64,000 nt of DNA from G965227875 sp965227875 (GCA_965227875.1 OZ245783.1:3100001-3164000), one strand, 5' to 3'. Positions 34,566 to 43,255 are shown, counted from the stretch's first letter. Notes: generated by a model not told the origin, from the letters alone. Program-made: numbers and translations.

Positions 34566-35465
34566 TCAGGGCCCGGGCAGGGCAAGCCGGCCTGTCAAGG
34601 ACCGGGTCGCGAAACCGCCGACGTTGACATGCCCGACGGTGCCGTCACGCATGCCGAGCTCGACGTGGATTTCCGAGGGGCGCCCGAGTTCGACGCCCTG
34701 GTGCGCGATGATCGTTGACCGGCCGCCCAACGCATCGTGGCGGTGAAGGTAGACCCCGAGCGCGCTGTTGGTCGTGCCGGCCGCAGGCGATTCGTCGACG
34801 CCCACGGCGGGACAGAATTCCCGGCACCTGTAATCGGCCCGCGCACCGTCGGGGGTCAGCACGGCGATCGAGTCGAGATCGTTCGCGAGGCAGAACCGCT
34901 TCACCGCGGCGAAGTCGGGCGCGATCGATGCGAGTTCCTCGAGGCTCGCGACGGGCACGACGAGGTGCCTGAAGTCGGCCAGCGAACGCTCCACCGGCAA
35001 GCGCTCGTGCAACCCGGTGGCCGAGAGCCCGAGACAGGCGAGAAGGTCTCCCGTGTCGATGCTGGCGGGCGCGAACCCGGGCGGGTCAAGCGATAGCATC
35101 ACGCGCGGGCGACCGTTGTCGTCGGTGACCCGCACACGCGCCTCGCCACCCGGTGTGGCCAGGGTGCACATTGCCGGGTTGTCGGTCGCCGGATCGATGG
35201 CGCCGGTCTCCGCGAGATACGTGAAGAGGCCGATCGCGGCATGTCCGCACATGAGATACTCGCCGACCGTGGAGAAGAAGCGCACCTCGGCATTCGGACC
35301 GTCGAGCCGTTGTATGAAACAAGTGGCCGGCAGTCCGAGGTCGCGCGCGATGTGCTGCATCTCCGTCTCGACGAGATCGCCCGCCTCCGGGATGATCGCG
35401 GCCTGGCCGCCGCCGAACCGGACGGGCGAGAAACAGTCGTAGAAGGAGACCGCGAGCTCCCGCAT
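34566..35465 (-). CDS. PhzF family isomerase-like protein lacking the catalytic glutamate
   Basis: 299 residues, two-fold PhzF/diaminopimelate-epimerase fold. Family hallmarks: FGGGQAAII at the N-terminus, MQHIARDLGLPATCFIQ, VGEYLMCGHAAIGLF, and DESPAAGTTNSALGVYLHRH. In PhzF the acid/base Glu sits in SESTF; here the aligned stretch is PATCF, so alanine replaces it. Function is therefore likely different or altered, as in several PhzF-like subgroups. I chose ATG 35465; the frame runs on upstream through the MBL gene without recognisable protein. The gap to the upstream MBL-fold gene is 10 bp. Confidence 0.8.
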   Translation of the reverse strand: MRELAVSFYDCFSPVRFGGGQAAIIPEAGDLVETEMQHIARDLGLPATCFIQRLDGPNAEVRFFSTVGEYLMCGHAAIGLFTYLAETGAIDPATDNPAMCTLATPGGEARVRVTDDNGRPRVMLSLDPPGFAPASIDTGDLLACLGLSATGLHERLPVERSLADFRHLVVPVASLEELASIAPDFAAVKRFCLANDLDSIAVLTPDGARADYRCREFCPAVGVDESPAAGTTNSALGVYLHRHDALGGRSTIIAHQGVELGRPSEIHVELGMRDGTVGHVNVGGFATRSLTGRLALPGP

Positions 35466-35475
35466 GACGGCCCCG

Positions 35476-36399
35476 TCAGTCGCCCGCCGGCCGGTAGTGG
35501 CCGTCGATCGTCGCCGGGCCGTCGCTGACGATGACACCGCGTTCCAGCAGGTGCTCGATATGGGCGAAGGTGGACAGCGCGGCCGCGCCGTGGAGCTTCG
35601 GATCGATGCCGAGATAGATGCGCGGCACCATCTCCGCAATCGTCCGGTCGCCTTCGCGCAACCTGTGCAGGATCGCTTCCTCGCGCCGTTGCCGGTGGCG
35701 GCGGAACTTCTCGACGAAGGGCAGCGGGTTGTCGACATGGGGCCCGTGGGTCGGCCGGTAGATGCGGTCCTCCCGGGCGAGCAGCTTGTCGAGGGATTCC
35801 ATGTAGTCCGCCATGCTGCCGTCGGGCGGGGCGATGACGCTCGTCGACCAGCCCATGACATGGTCGCCGACGAAAAGCGTGCCTTCCTCGCGCAGGGCGA
35901 AACTCATGTGGTTCGACGTGTGCCCCGGCGTGAACACGGCGTCGAAGGTCCAGCCCGGGCCCTCGACCACGTCTCCATGGTCGAGCTCCACGTCGGGCAC
36001 GAATTCGCGGTCGCCGCCGGCATCCAGCGCCACCGAAGTGTCCGAGGCCGCACGCGATATCCGCCCCGCGCCGTGGGGACCGAAAGCATAGGTCCGCGCG
36101 CCGGTTTCCGCCTTGAGCCGGGCGGCGAGGGGAGAATGGTCGTTGTGGGTATGGGTCACGAGGATGTGGTCGACCGTCCGTCCCTCGAGGGCGGCCATGA
36201 GCGCTGCATGGTGCCCGTCGTCCAGCGGACCCGGGTCGATGACCGCCACGTGTTCGTCGCCGACGATGAATGTCGCCGTGCCGCGGAAGGTGAAGGGCGA
36301 GGGGTTCGGCGCCATGACGCGCCGGACGAGCGGCGACAGGCGTTCCGCCTCGCCATAGACGAATTCCATCTCGCGGTTGAACGGAATGGCATCTGACAT
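35476..36399 (-). CDS. Metallo-beta-lactamase fold hydrolase
   Basis: 307 residues from ATG 36399. The zinc motif HTHNDH (residues 83-88) is complete, followed by TPGHTSNHMSF and FVGDHVMGW, which supply the other ligands. The C-terminal winged-helix-like extension (RQRREEAILHRLREGDRTIAEMVPRIY) is typical of LACTB2-type proteins, many of which are hydrolases of thioesters or RNA. Activity not assignable. First gene of a leftward MBL-PhzF-TauD run and divergent from bioY. Confidence 0.88.
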   Translation of the reverse strand: MSDAIPFNREMEFVYGEAERLSPLVRRVMAPNPSPFTFRGTATFIVGDEHVAVIDPGPLDDGHHAALMAALEGRTVDHILVTHTHNDHSPLAARLKAETGARTYAFGPHGAGRISRAASDTSVALDAGGDREFVPDVELDHGDVVEGPGWTFDAVFTPGHTSNHMSFALREEGTLFVGDHVMGWSTSVIAPPDGSMADYMESLDKLLAREDRIYRPTHGPHVDNPLPFVEKFRRHRQRREEAILHRLREGDRTIAEMVPRIYLGIDPKLHGAAALSTFAHIEHLLERGVIVSDGPATIDGHYRPAGD

Positions 36400-36599
36400 G
36401 GGAGCTTGCGTATCCTCTTGTGTTGGCGGACGGCCACGCCGCATGTCCCGCCGGTGCCGGTCGAACGGATGGCTCCGGCCGAAACTCTCTTTAGGTTCTT
36501 GTGCGCGCGGAAAAGGCACAATATACCAACCCTCTGGCATGCGACAGGGGCAACGGGCGCGCCCCGGCCCGCATAGGCTGACAGGAGGAGTGCCGAGAC

Positions 36600-37193
36600 A
36601 TGAGCCAAACATCCGTTACCCAACCCACCCTTGCCGCCGTCCTGTGGCCGGAATCGGCGACACGCCGCGCGCTTCGCTGGGGCATCCTCGCCTTCGCCGG
36701 CAGCCTTCTGATGACCATTTCGGCGAAGATCAGCATTCCGTTCTTTCCGGTGCCGATGACGATGCAGCCGCTGGTGGCGCTGCTCATCGGGGCCGCCTTC
36801 GGATGGCGCCTCGGTTTCGCGACGATCCTGTTCTACCTGGCTCAGGGTGCGGCCGGTCTGCCCGTCTTCGCCGGCACGCCGGAAAAAGGCATCGGGCTCG
36901 CCTACATGGCCGGCCCGACCGGCGGATACCTCGTCGGCTTCGCGCTTGCCGCCGCTCTCGTCGGCTGGCTCGCCGAACGCGGATGGGACCGCTCCGTCGT
37001 GACGACCTTCGCCGCGATGGTGCTCGGCGTCGTCGCGATCTACGTCCCGGGGGTCCTCTGGCTGTCCGGGCTGATCGGCGTCGACAAGGCGCTCACCTTC
37101 GGCCTTTACCCGTTTGTCTATGGCGACCTTCTCAAGATCGCGCTGGGCACGGCCATCCTGCCGTTCGCGTGGAAGCTCGTTCGCCGGATCTGA
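36600..37193 (+). CDS. bioY: BioY biotin transporter S component
   Basis: 197 residues, six hydrophobic segments. BioY hallmarks: ISAKISIPFFPVPMTMQPLVALLIGAAFG and AGLPVFAGTPEKGIGLAYMAGPTGGYLVGF. It captures biotin with high affinity; no bioM/bioN ATPase or T component is next to it, so it works alone or with a shared ECF module. Shine-Dalgarno AGGAGG lies ten bases upstream. No BioR box or biotin-operator-like palindrome was recognised in the 200-bp upstream region. An intrinsic terminator follows at 37225. Confidence 0.95.
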   Translation: MSQTSVTQPTLAAVLWPESATRRALRWGILAFAGSLLMTISAKISIPFFPVPMTMQPLVALLIGAAFGWRLGFATILFYLAQGAAGLPVFAGTPEKGIGLAYMAGPTGGYLVGFALAAALVGWLAERGWDRSVVTTFAAMVLGVVAIYVPGVLWLSGLIGVDKALTFGLYPFVYGDLLKIALGTAILPFAWKLVRRI

Positions 37194-37217
37194 ACATCCG
37201 GCCTGACAGAGCGCTGA

Positions 37218-37991
37218 TTATTGCGACCCGGCCAGCGCTGCTGAGCCGGGTCCTATTTTTCCCAGCGACGGTAGCTTGATGGCCAGGTCCTGGGGATCCA
37301 GGCCGACCGTCACGCCGAGGACGTTGAGTTCCAGCCCTTCGCGCCGGGCGAGCGTCGCGCCCATGAAACCACCGATGCTCGCCTGCCATCCGGTCCCGGA
37401 CGGCGCACGCCCGGCCTGCAGGCCGGTGCCCATGAAATCCTTGCCCACCGCGGTCGCCGGCATCTCGAGGCCCAGTTCCGGAACGCTGCGCGCGATCCAG
37501 GCCACGAAACTGTTCGAGTTCGGGCCCGGCCAGATGCGGTACTGCCCGTAATTGCGATAGGGGTAGCGCGCGATCGCCTGTTCGATCCTGGGGATGAGCG
37601 CGGCCGCTTCCGCGCCGCGAACGTCGAGGATCACTTGCGGCCGGTTCGAGTACCAGTTGCCGTCGACCGGGTAGCTGTTGCGCCGCAGGGGCCTTCCCCA
37701 GCCGACGACTTCGTAGCGGTCGAACGCCACGGCGTTCGCCGGTTTGACCGCGATCCACGTATGCACCGCGAATATGCCCTTCCACCGTCCCGTGCGCGCG
37801 GCGTAGACCTGTACGATCGCTTCGCGCGAGGCATAAGGGTCGGGGGCGATCCCCGAGGATGACCAGTCGGCCTGGGAGTAGCTGCGCGGCCAGCCGCTCG
37901 ACGCGACGACGGACGCCCCGATCCCCAGGGGCAGGATGATCAGCAGCAGGAACGACCAGGCAAGCAGACGCAGGATTTTCATTGCAGCCAA
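37218..37991 (-). CDS. DUF3750 domain protein, membrane-anchored
   Basis: 257 residues. An N-terminal uncleaved signal/anchor (ILRLLAWSFLLLIILPLGIGASVVASS), then a DUF3750-type soluble domain with GIFAVHTWIAVKPANA, YEVVGWG, YPYRNYGQYRIWPGPNSNSFVAWI and a histidine/asparagine arrangement suggestive of a papain-like or NlpC-like fold. Function unknown. Either ATG 37991 or 37982 (MKILRLL) may start it. Its last codons overlap the bioY terminator hairpin from the opposite strand. Confidence 0.82.
   Translation of the reverse strand: MAAMKILRLLAWSFLLLIILPLGIGASVVASSGWPRSYSQADWSSSGIAPDPYASREAIVQVYAARTGRWKGIFAVHTWIAVKPANAVAFDRYEVVGWGRPLRRNSYPVDGNWYSNRPQVILDVRGAEAAALIPRIEQAIARYPYRNYGQYRIWPGPNSNSFVAWIARSVPELGLEMPATAVGKDFMGTGLQAGRAPSGTGWQASIGGFMGATLARREGLELNVLGVTVGLDPQDLAIKLPSLGKIGPGSAALAGSQ
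37225..37260 (+). terminator. Intrinsic terminator of bioY
   Basis: An 8-bp stem (GACCCGGC at 37225-37232, GCCGGGTC at 37245-37252) is followed by CTATTTTT. It lies 32 bp after the bioY stop and inside the 3' end of the convergent DUF3750 gene. Confidence 0.75.
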
Positions 37992-38015
37992 ATGTAGTGC
38001 GGAAACGGCGCCCGT

Positions 38016-38444
38016 TCAATCATCGCCGGCCGTGGCGATCAGGTCGTCGAGCTCCGCCATGAGGCGGGCATAACGCTCCGGCCCGAAGGAACGTTCGATC
38101 ACGGCATAGCGGTCTTCCGATCCCGCCGAGGCTTGCGTGAAGAAGCGATGCCCGTCTTCCGTCAGTCGCACGTCGAGCTGGCGCCGGTCGGTCTTCGAGC
38201 GCTCCTTCCGCAAAAGACCCCGTGCCTCGAGGTCGCGCAGGATGCGCGACAGGCTCGGCATGCGGATGCACACCAGGCGGGCGAGATCGCCGGCGTCGAT
38301 GGTCGCGTGTTCGTCGAGCGCTCTCAGCACCCGCCATTGTTGTTCGGTCACCCCGGCGGCGTTCAGGAGCGGGCGGAACCGGTCCATCACCGCCTCGCGC
38401 GCCTTGAGAAGCTTCAGGGGAAGCGAGTCGTGGAGAGGTCGCAT
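38016..38444 (-). CDS. hpaR: HpaR, MarR-family regulator of homoprotocatechuate catabolism
   Basis: 142 residues, the HpaR length. MarR winged helix: LNAAGVTEQQWRVLRALDEHATIDAGDLARLVCIRMPSLSRILRDLEARGLLRKERSKTDRRQLDVRLTEDG. N-terminus MRPLHDSLPLKLLKAREAVMDRFRPLL matches HpaR of enteric hpa operons. It is the last gene of the leftward arm of the hpa cluster (12 bp after the FAA gene) and probably represses both arms from the operator at 40266-40289 until homoprotocatechuate or a related ligand binds. Confidence 0.9.
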   Translation of the reverse strand: MRPLHDSLPLKLLKAREAVMDRFRPLLNAAGVTEQQWRVLRALDEHATIDAGDLARLVCIRMPSLSRILRDLEARGLLRKERSKTDRRQLDVRLTEDGHRFFTQASAGSEDRYAVIERSFGPERYARLMAELDDLIATAGDD

Positions 38445-38455
38445 CGCCCGTCGCC

Positions 38456-39316
38456 TCAGACGATTTCGTTGGCGACCGTGTTTCGCAGGATCCCGATCTG
38501 GGGGCTGGCGACCTCGACGACGTCTCCGGGCTGGAGATAGCGCGGCGGGTCGAGCCGCGCCCCGGAGCCGGGCGGCGTGCCCGTGGCGATGATGTCGCCC
38601 GGGTGCAGGGTCGTGAATGTGGAGATGTATTCGATGATCCGCGCGAACGGAAACATCAGGTCCCCGGTATGGCCGTCCTGGCGCAGTTCGCCGTTGACCG
38701 TGGTCGTGACCCGGAGTCCGTCGAGCGGCCCGGCATCTTCTCGGGGCACGATCCACGGGCCGATGGAGCCGGTGCGATCGAAGTTCTTGCCCTGCGTCAC
38801 GTTGAACTTGCCGTGCCGCAGCCAGTCGCGGATCGAGCCCTCGTTCATGAGGGTAAGGCCGAAAATGTGTTCGTGGGCGCGCGCCTGTGAAATCCGCCGG
38901 CCCGTCCTGCCGACGACGATGACGATCTCGCCTTCGTAGTCGAACTTGTCGGATTCCGGCGGGCGCAGGATGTCCGTTCCGTCGCCCACGAAGGACTCCG
39001 GTGTCCGCATGAAGAGGCTGGGATATTTCGGCAGGTCCGAACCGTCCCGGTATTCCTCGTTGCGGTTGAGATAGTTCACGCCCACGCAGAGGATCTTGCC
39101 GGGACGGGGCACCGGCGGCAGCAATGTCACCGCCGCGAGGTCGCCCGCGTGCGCGCCCGCCAGCGCCCTGGCCGCGCAATCTGCGGCGGTGCCGGCATGC
39201 AAGGCCTCGATCAGGGACGATGGCTCCTTTATCTCGTAGAGCGCGTCGTCCCGCACGACGCCCCAGCCGGTGACGCCGTCGCGTTCGAAGGAGACATAGG
39301 TGAACGGCCCGCTCAT
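38456..39316 (-). CDS. Fumarylacetoacetate hydrolase family protein (HpaG-like)
   Basis: 286 residues. The FAH fold core begins at LLPPVPRPGKILCVGVNYLNRNEEY; metal ligands in DYEGEIVIVVGRTGR; and the terminal TGTPPGSGARLDPPRYLQPGDVVEV. In the hpa pathway HpaG decarboxylates 5-oxopent-3-ene-1,2,5-tricarboxylate and isomerises the product. HpaG normally has two such domains or two subunits; only one domain is present here. Its ATG overlaps the upstream dapA-like TGA (39313-39316). Confidence 0.88.
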   Translation of the reverse strand: MSGPFTYVSFERDGVTGWGVVRDDALYEIKEPSSLIEALHAGTAADCAARALAGAHAGDLAAVTLLPPVPRPGKILCVGVNYLNRNEEYRDGSDLPKYPSLFMRTPESFVGDGTDILRPPESDKFDYEGEIVIVVGRTGRRISQARAHEHIFGLTLMNEGSIRDWLRHGKFNVTQGKNFDRTGSIGPWIVPREDAGPLDGLRVTTTVNGELRQDGHTGDLMFPFARIIEYISTFTTLHPGDIIATGTPPGSGARLDPPRYLQPGDVVEVASPQIGILRNTVANEIV

Positions 39317-40218
39317 GACGGGAGCATGCCTGCACGCCGCAGCACGCCGTCGAGCCGCGCCTCGAGGTCCGGTGTCGCCGGCGCCATGGGCAGGCGGTGT
39401 TCGTTCGCGGGAATGATGCCGAGCCTCTTCATCATGTATTTCATCGGTATGGGATTGGTGTCGTAGAAGACCGCCTGGTTGATCTCGAGAAGCTGCTGGT
39501 GCAGGTCGCGGCCCCGCCTGAGGTCGTTGTCGAACACCGCCTGGCACATGTCCGCGAGGATGCGCGGCTTCAGGTTGCCGACCGCGTTCATCAGCCCGCA
39601 GGCGCCGACGGCCATCATCGGAAAGCTCAACTCCTCGAGGCCGACGAAAATCCTGAAATCCGGGCCGAACTCGCCGAGACATTTGGACACGAAGCCCAGA
39701 TCGTTCACCGCGTGTTTCATGCCGACGAAGGTTTCAGACTGCCGCGAGATCGTCTTCAGCGTGTCGAGCGTCACGCCCACCGCGGTGCGGCCGGGGATGT
39801 GATAGATCATCCACGGCAGGTCGCACCCGTCCACGACGTCGAGGTAGTAGTCCACCAGGCCGCGCTGGGGCGGCTTCGAATAGTACGGGGTGACGATGAG
39901 CAGGGCATCCGCGCCCGCGGCGACGGCGTGGCGGGTCAGTTCCCGGGTTTCCGCCAGCGACTGCGACCCGGTCGCGGCCACGACGGGAACTTTCCCCGCC
40001 GCCGCTTCGACCGCCACATCCACCTGGCGGTTGCGCTCGGCCACGGTCAGGCTGGAGGGTTCCGACGTGGTGCCGTTCACCAGGATGCCGGTGGTGCCGT
40101 TCTCGATCTGGAACGCGACGAGATCGGCGAACGCGTCGTGGTCGACCTCGCCGTCGCGGAATGGCGTGATGATTGGCGGCATGGAGCCGACAAGCTGGTC
40201 GGGATCGAGGGAAATCAT
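39313..40218 (-). CDS. DapA/NanA family pyruvate-dependent aldolase in the hpa cluster
   Basis: 301 residues, TIM-barrel class I aldolase. N-terminal GSMPPIITPFRDGEVDHDAF, pyruvate-binding NGTTSEPSSLT, tyrosine in YHIPGRTAV and Schiff-base lysine in FVGMKHAVND. Being first in the leftward hpa arm, it probably handles a pathway aldol rather than making dihydrodipicolinate. One hypothesis is that it performs the pyruvate-releasing cleavage usually done by HpaI, which is absent here. That is inference only. Confidence 0.85.
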   Translation of the reverse strand: MISLDPDQLVGSMPPIITPFRDGEVDHDAFADLVAFQIENGTTGILVNGTTSEPSSLTVAERNRQVDVAVEAAAGKVPVVAATGSQSLAETRELTRHAVAAGADALLIVTPYYSKPPQRGLVDYYLDVVDGCDLPWMIYHIPGRTAVGVTLDTLKTISRQSETFVGMKHAVNDLGFVSKCLGEFGPDFRIFVGLEELSFPMMAVGACGLMNAVGNLKPRILADMCQAVFDNDLRRGRDLHQQLLEINQAVFYDTNPIPMKYMMKRLGIIPANEHRLPMAPATPDLEARLDGVLRRAGMLPS

Positions 40219-40265
40219 GGGACAATGGCTCCGTCGTCGCAGAGTGGATTTGACGCTGTATTCGA

Positions 40266-40289
40266 TAACATGTTAACAATAACATGTAA
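40266..40289. promoter_or_regulatory. Tandem palindromic operator between the divergent hpa arms (probable HpaR site)
   Basis: TAACATGTTA (40266-40275) is a perfect palindrome; TAACATGTAA (40280-40289) is a one-mismatch copy 14 bp away. Both lie in the 94-bp gap between the dapA-like and hpaF starts. The size and AT-rich dyad suit a MarR-family dimer, and hpaR is in the same cluster. Confidence 0.7.
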
Positions 40290-40312
40290 ATGAATAGCCG
40301 GGGAACGGTGCC

Positions 40313-40708
40313 ATGCCTCATCTTACGGTGGAGTATTCCGCCAATCTCGAACGGCGCGTCGACATTGCGGCCGTGGTTCGGGCGGTCCACGAAGCCGCCC
40401 TCGGCACGGGCGTCTTCCCCGAAGGCGGAATACGGACCCGTGCCGCGCGGCGGGACCTCTTTCTCGTGGCCGACGGAAACGAAGAGAACGCGTTTGTCCA
40501 CGTCTCCGCCCGCATCGGCGCGGGGCGCAGCGACGAGACCCGGCGCAAGGCCGGGGAGCGGATTTTCGAGAGTTTGAGCGCCGTGCTCGAAGACGCCTAC
40601 GCGTCGGGCCCGCTGGCGATCTCGCTCGAGATTTCGGAGATCGACCCGGTCGCGAGTTTCAAGCGCAACAACCTCCATGCCCGTCTGCAGAAGCGGGAAA
40701 GCGCATGA
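40313..40708 (+). CDS. hpaF: 5-carboxymethyl-2-hydroxymuconate delta-isomerase
   Basis: 131 residues, tautomerase superfamily with the N-terminal proline after Met (MPHLTVEYSANL), the catalytic base of the family. HpaF isomerises 5-carboxymethyl-2-hydroxymuconate to 5-oxopent-3-ene-1,2,5-tricarboxylate. It also has the internal GGIRTRAARRDLFLVAD segment and the DPVASFKRNNLHA C-terminus. Its stop overlaps the hpaE start (ATGA at 40705-40708). Confidence 0.92.
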   Translation: MPHLTVEYSANLERRVDIAAVVRAVHEAALGTGVFPEGGIRTRAARRDLFLVADGNEENAFVHVSARIGAGRSDETRRKAGERIFESLSAVLEDAYASGPLAISLEISEIDPVASFKRNNLHARLQKRESA

Positions 40709-42252
40709 ACGACAGCCCTGTAGCCGCCTCTTCCGACGACCTGAACGCGAACCTGTCGCGGCTCAACGGGTATCTCGACCGGTTCCGCCGGGACGGCATC
40801 GGTCATTTCATTGCCGGCGAACGGCGGGAAAGCGCGTCCGGCAAGACCTTCGAGGTGGCGAGCCCGCTCGACAACGAACCCTTCTGCCTGGCCGCCCGCG
40901 GGACGGCCGAAGACATCGACGCCGCCGCGCTTTCGTCGCGCGAGGCCTTTTTGTCCTGGCGGCGCGTGGCGCCCTCGGACCGCCGCGCCCTGCTGCACGC
41001 CATCGCCGATCTGATCGTGGAGAACGCGGACGAGATCGCGCTTCTGGAGAGCTACGACACCGGCCAGCCGCTGCGATTCATGCGCAAGGCCGCCGAGCGC
41101 GGCGCAGCCAATTTCCGCTTCTATGCCGACCGCGCGCCGCAGGCGGCCGACGGCCTGTCGCTGCCCGCGGCCGAGCACATGAACTACACCCTGCGCCAGC
41201 CCATCGGTCCGGTCGGCGTCATCACGCCGTGGAACACGCCCTTCATGCTGTCGACGTGGAAGATCGCGCCGGCGCTTGCGGCGGGCTGCACGGTGGTCCA
41301 CAAGCCCGCGGAATGGAGCCCGGTCACGGCGACCCGTCTCGTCGAACTCATGCACGAGGCGGGCCTGCCGCCGGGCGTGGTCAACACCGTCCACGGGATC
41401 GGCGAGGAGGCCGGACGCGCCCTGACCAAACATGAGGACATCCGGGCCATCGCGTTTGTCGGCGAATCCGCCACCGGCTCGGCGATCCAGGCCCAGGGGG
41501 CGGCGAGCCTCAAGCGGGTCCATTTCGAGCTCGGTGGCAAGAACCCCGTGATCGTGTTCGCCGACGCCGATCTCGACCGCGCGGTCGAGGCGGCGGTCTT
41601 CATGATCTTCTCGCTCAACGGCGAGCGCTGCACGTCGTCGAGCCGGGTGTTGGTCGAGCGGTCGGTCTATCCCGAGTTCGTCCGGCGCCTGACGGAGCGC
41701 ACGAAAAGCATCCGCTGCGGGCACCCTCTCGACCCGGCCACATGGCTCGGGCCGCTCATCCACCCCCGGCACCTCGAGAAGGTGACGTCCTATTTCGACG
41801 TGGCGCGCGCGGAAGGCGTGACGGTCGTTGCCGGCGGCGGGAGGCCGGCTTCGCCGCCGACGCCCGGAAACTATGTCGAGGCCACGCTCCTTGCCGATGC
41901 CGACCGGACCATGCGGGTCGCGCGGGAGGAGATCTTCGGCCCCGTGCTGACGGCGATCCCGTTCGACGGCGAGGAGGACGCGCTGGCGATCGCCAATGAC
42001 GTGCGTTACGGCCTCGCCGCCTATATCTGGACCGCCGACGTCGCCCGCGCGCTGCGCATGAGCCACGGCGTCGACGCCGGCATGGTGTGGGTCAATTCGC
42101 AGAACGTGCGTCACCTGCCATCGCCCTTCGGCGGCATGAAGGCCAGCGGCATCGGACGCGACGGCGGCGACTACAGTTTCGATTTCTACATGGAAACCAA
42201 GAACGTCTGTCTCGCCATGGGCGAGCACCGCATCCCGCATATCGGCAGCTGA
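40705..42252 (+). CDS. hpaE: 5-carboxymethyl-2-hydroxymuconate-semialdehyde dehydrogenase
   Basis: 515 residues, ALDH superfamily. Cofactor/active-site asparagine in ITPWNTPFMLSTWKIAPALAAG, glutamate in FELGGKNPVIVF, catalytic cysteine in NGERCTSSSR and the terminal FGGMKASGIGRDGG. NAD-dependent oxidation of the ring-cleavage semialdehyde to 5-carboxymethyl-2-hydroxymuconate. Assignment to hpaE rather than a generic ALDH rests on position between hpaF and hpaD. The gap to hpaD is 19 bp. Confidence 0.92.
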   Translation: MNDSPVAASSDDLNANLSRLNGYLDRFRRDGIGHFIAGERRESASGKTFEVASPLDNEPFCLAARGTAEDIDAAALSSREAFLSWRRVAPSDRRALLHAIADLIVENADEIALLESYDTGQPLRFMRKAAERGAANFRFYADRAPQAADGLSLPAAEHMNYTLRQPIGPVGVITPWNTPFMLSTWKIAPALAAGCTVVHKPAEWSPVTATRLVELMHEAGLPPGVVNTVHGIGEEAGRALTKHEDIRAIAFVGESATGSAIQAQGAASLKRVHFELGGKNPVIVFADADLDRAVEAAVFMIFSLNGERCTSSSRVLVERSVYPEFVRRLTERTKSIRCGHPLDPATWLGPLIHPRHLEKVTSYFDVARAEGVTVVAGGGRPASPPTPGNYVEATLLADADRTMRVAREEIFGPVLTAIPFDGEEDALAIANDVRYGLAAYIWTADVARALRMSHGVDAGMVWVNSQNVRHLPSPFGGMKASGIGRDGGDYSFDFYMETKNVCLAMGEHRIPHIGS

Positions 42253-42271
42253 CCACTGAGGACCGCCCCCC

Positions 42272-43255
42272 ATGCCCGTGCCCGCCATCAATCCGGCTCC
42301 GCCGTTCGAGATCGTCCGCTGCAGCCATGTCGACCTGACCGTGCGGGACCTCGCGGCAAGCCGCGCCTTCTATGAAACGATCATCGGCATGAACGTGACG
42401 GACGAGGTCGACGGCGTGCTCTACATGCGCGGCATGGAGGAGCGCAACCACCACTCCATCGTCTGTCGCCTCGGCGAGGCGCCCGCCTGCAACAGGCTCG
42501 GGTTCAAGGTGGCGAGCGAGGAAGACCTCGACCGCGCCGCACACTGGTTCGGATCCCGCGGGCTCGATCATGCCTGGGTGGAGAAACCGTTCCAGGGCCG
42601 GACGCTGCACGCCCGCGATGCGCGCGGCATCCCGCTGGAGTTCTGCTTTTCGTTCGACCAGGCCGAGCGGCTCCTGCAGAAATACGGAGCCTATGCCGGT
42701 GCCCATCCCATGCGGATCGACCACTTCAACTGTTTCAGCGACGACGTGCAGTCCTCCGTCGACTTCTACAACGAGATCGGCTTCCGCACGACCGAGTACA
42801 CCGAGTCGGAAGAGGCCGACCCGCAGCTCTGGGCGGTCTGGATGCACCGCAAGGGCAATGTCCACGACATGGCCTTCACCAACGGGCGCGGTCCGCGGCT
42901 CCACCACGTCGCCTTCTGGGTGCCGACCGCGCTCCACATCATCCACCTGTGCGATGTCATGTCGACGACGGGCTACCTGGCCAACATGGAACGTGGGCCG
43001 GGCCGCCACGGCATATCCAACGCCTTCTTCCTCTACGTGCGCGACCCGGACGGCCATCGCGTCGAGATCTACACCAGCGATTACCTCACGGTCGACCCGG
43101 ACCTGGAACCGGTCCGATGGACGCTGCGGGACACCCAGCGCCAGACGCTCTGGGGCATGCCCGCGCCGAAATCGTGGTTCGAGGAAGGGACCGGGTTTCC
43201 CGCCACCGAGGTCCGCGAACCTGTCTTGAAGGCCCAGCCGATCGTGGCGCACTGA
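42272..43255 (+). CDS. hpaD: 3,4-dihydroxyphenylacetate 2,3-dioxygenase
   Basis: 327 residues, type I extradiol (vicinal-oxygen-chelate) dioxygenase with two domain pairs. The metal facial triad is H151 (RIDHFN), H211/H212 (RLHHVAF) and E265 (HRVEIYTSDY). It opens the ring of homoprotocatechuate with O2 and Fe(II) or Mn(II). Sequence length and the C-terminal WTLRDTQRQTLWG segment fit HpcB/HpaD of the VOC type. Last gene of the rightward hpa arm. Confidence 0.93.
   Translation: MPVPAINPAPPFEIVRCSHVDLTVRDLAASRAFYETIIGMNVTDEVDGVLYMRGMEERNHHSIVCRLGEAPACNRLGFKVASEEDLDRAAHWFGSRGLDHAWVEKPFQGRTLHARDARGIPLEFCFSFDQAERLLQKYGAYAGAHPMRIDHFNCFSDDVQSSVDFYNEIGFRTTEYTESEEADPQLWAVWMHRKGNVHDMAFTNGRGPRLHHVAFWVPTALHIIHLCDVMSTTGYLANMERGPGRHGISNAFFLYVRDPDGHRVEIYTSDYLTVDPDLEPVRWTLRDTQRQTLWGMPAPKSWFEEGTGFPATEVREPVLKAQPIVAH

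Noticed and set aside
36400..36599. Riboswitch or BioR box upstream of bioY
   Set aside because: No conserved motif or strong secondary structure was recognised; the region is ordinary GC-rich sequence.
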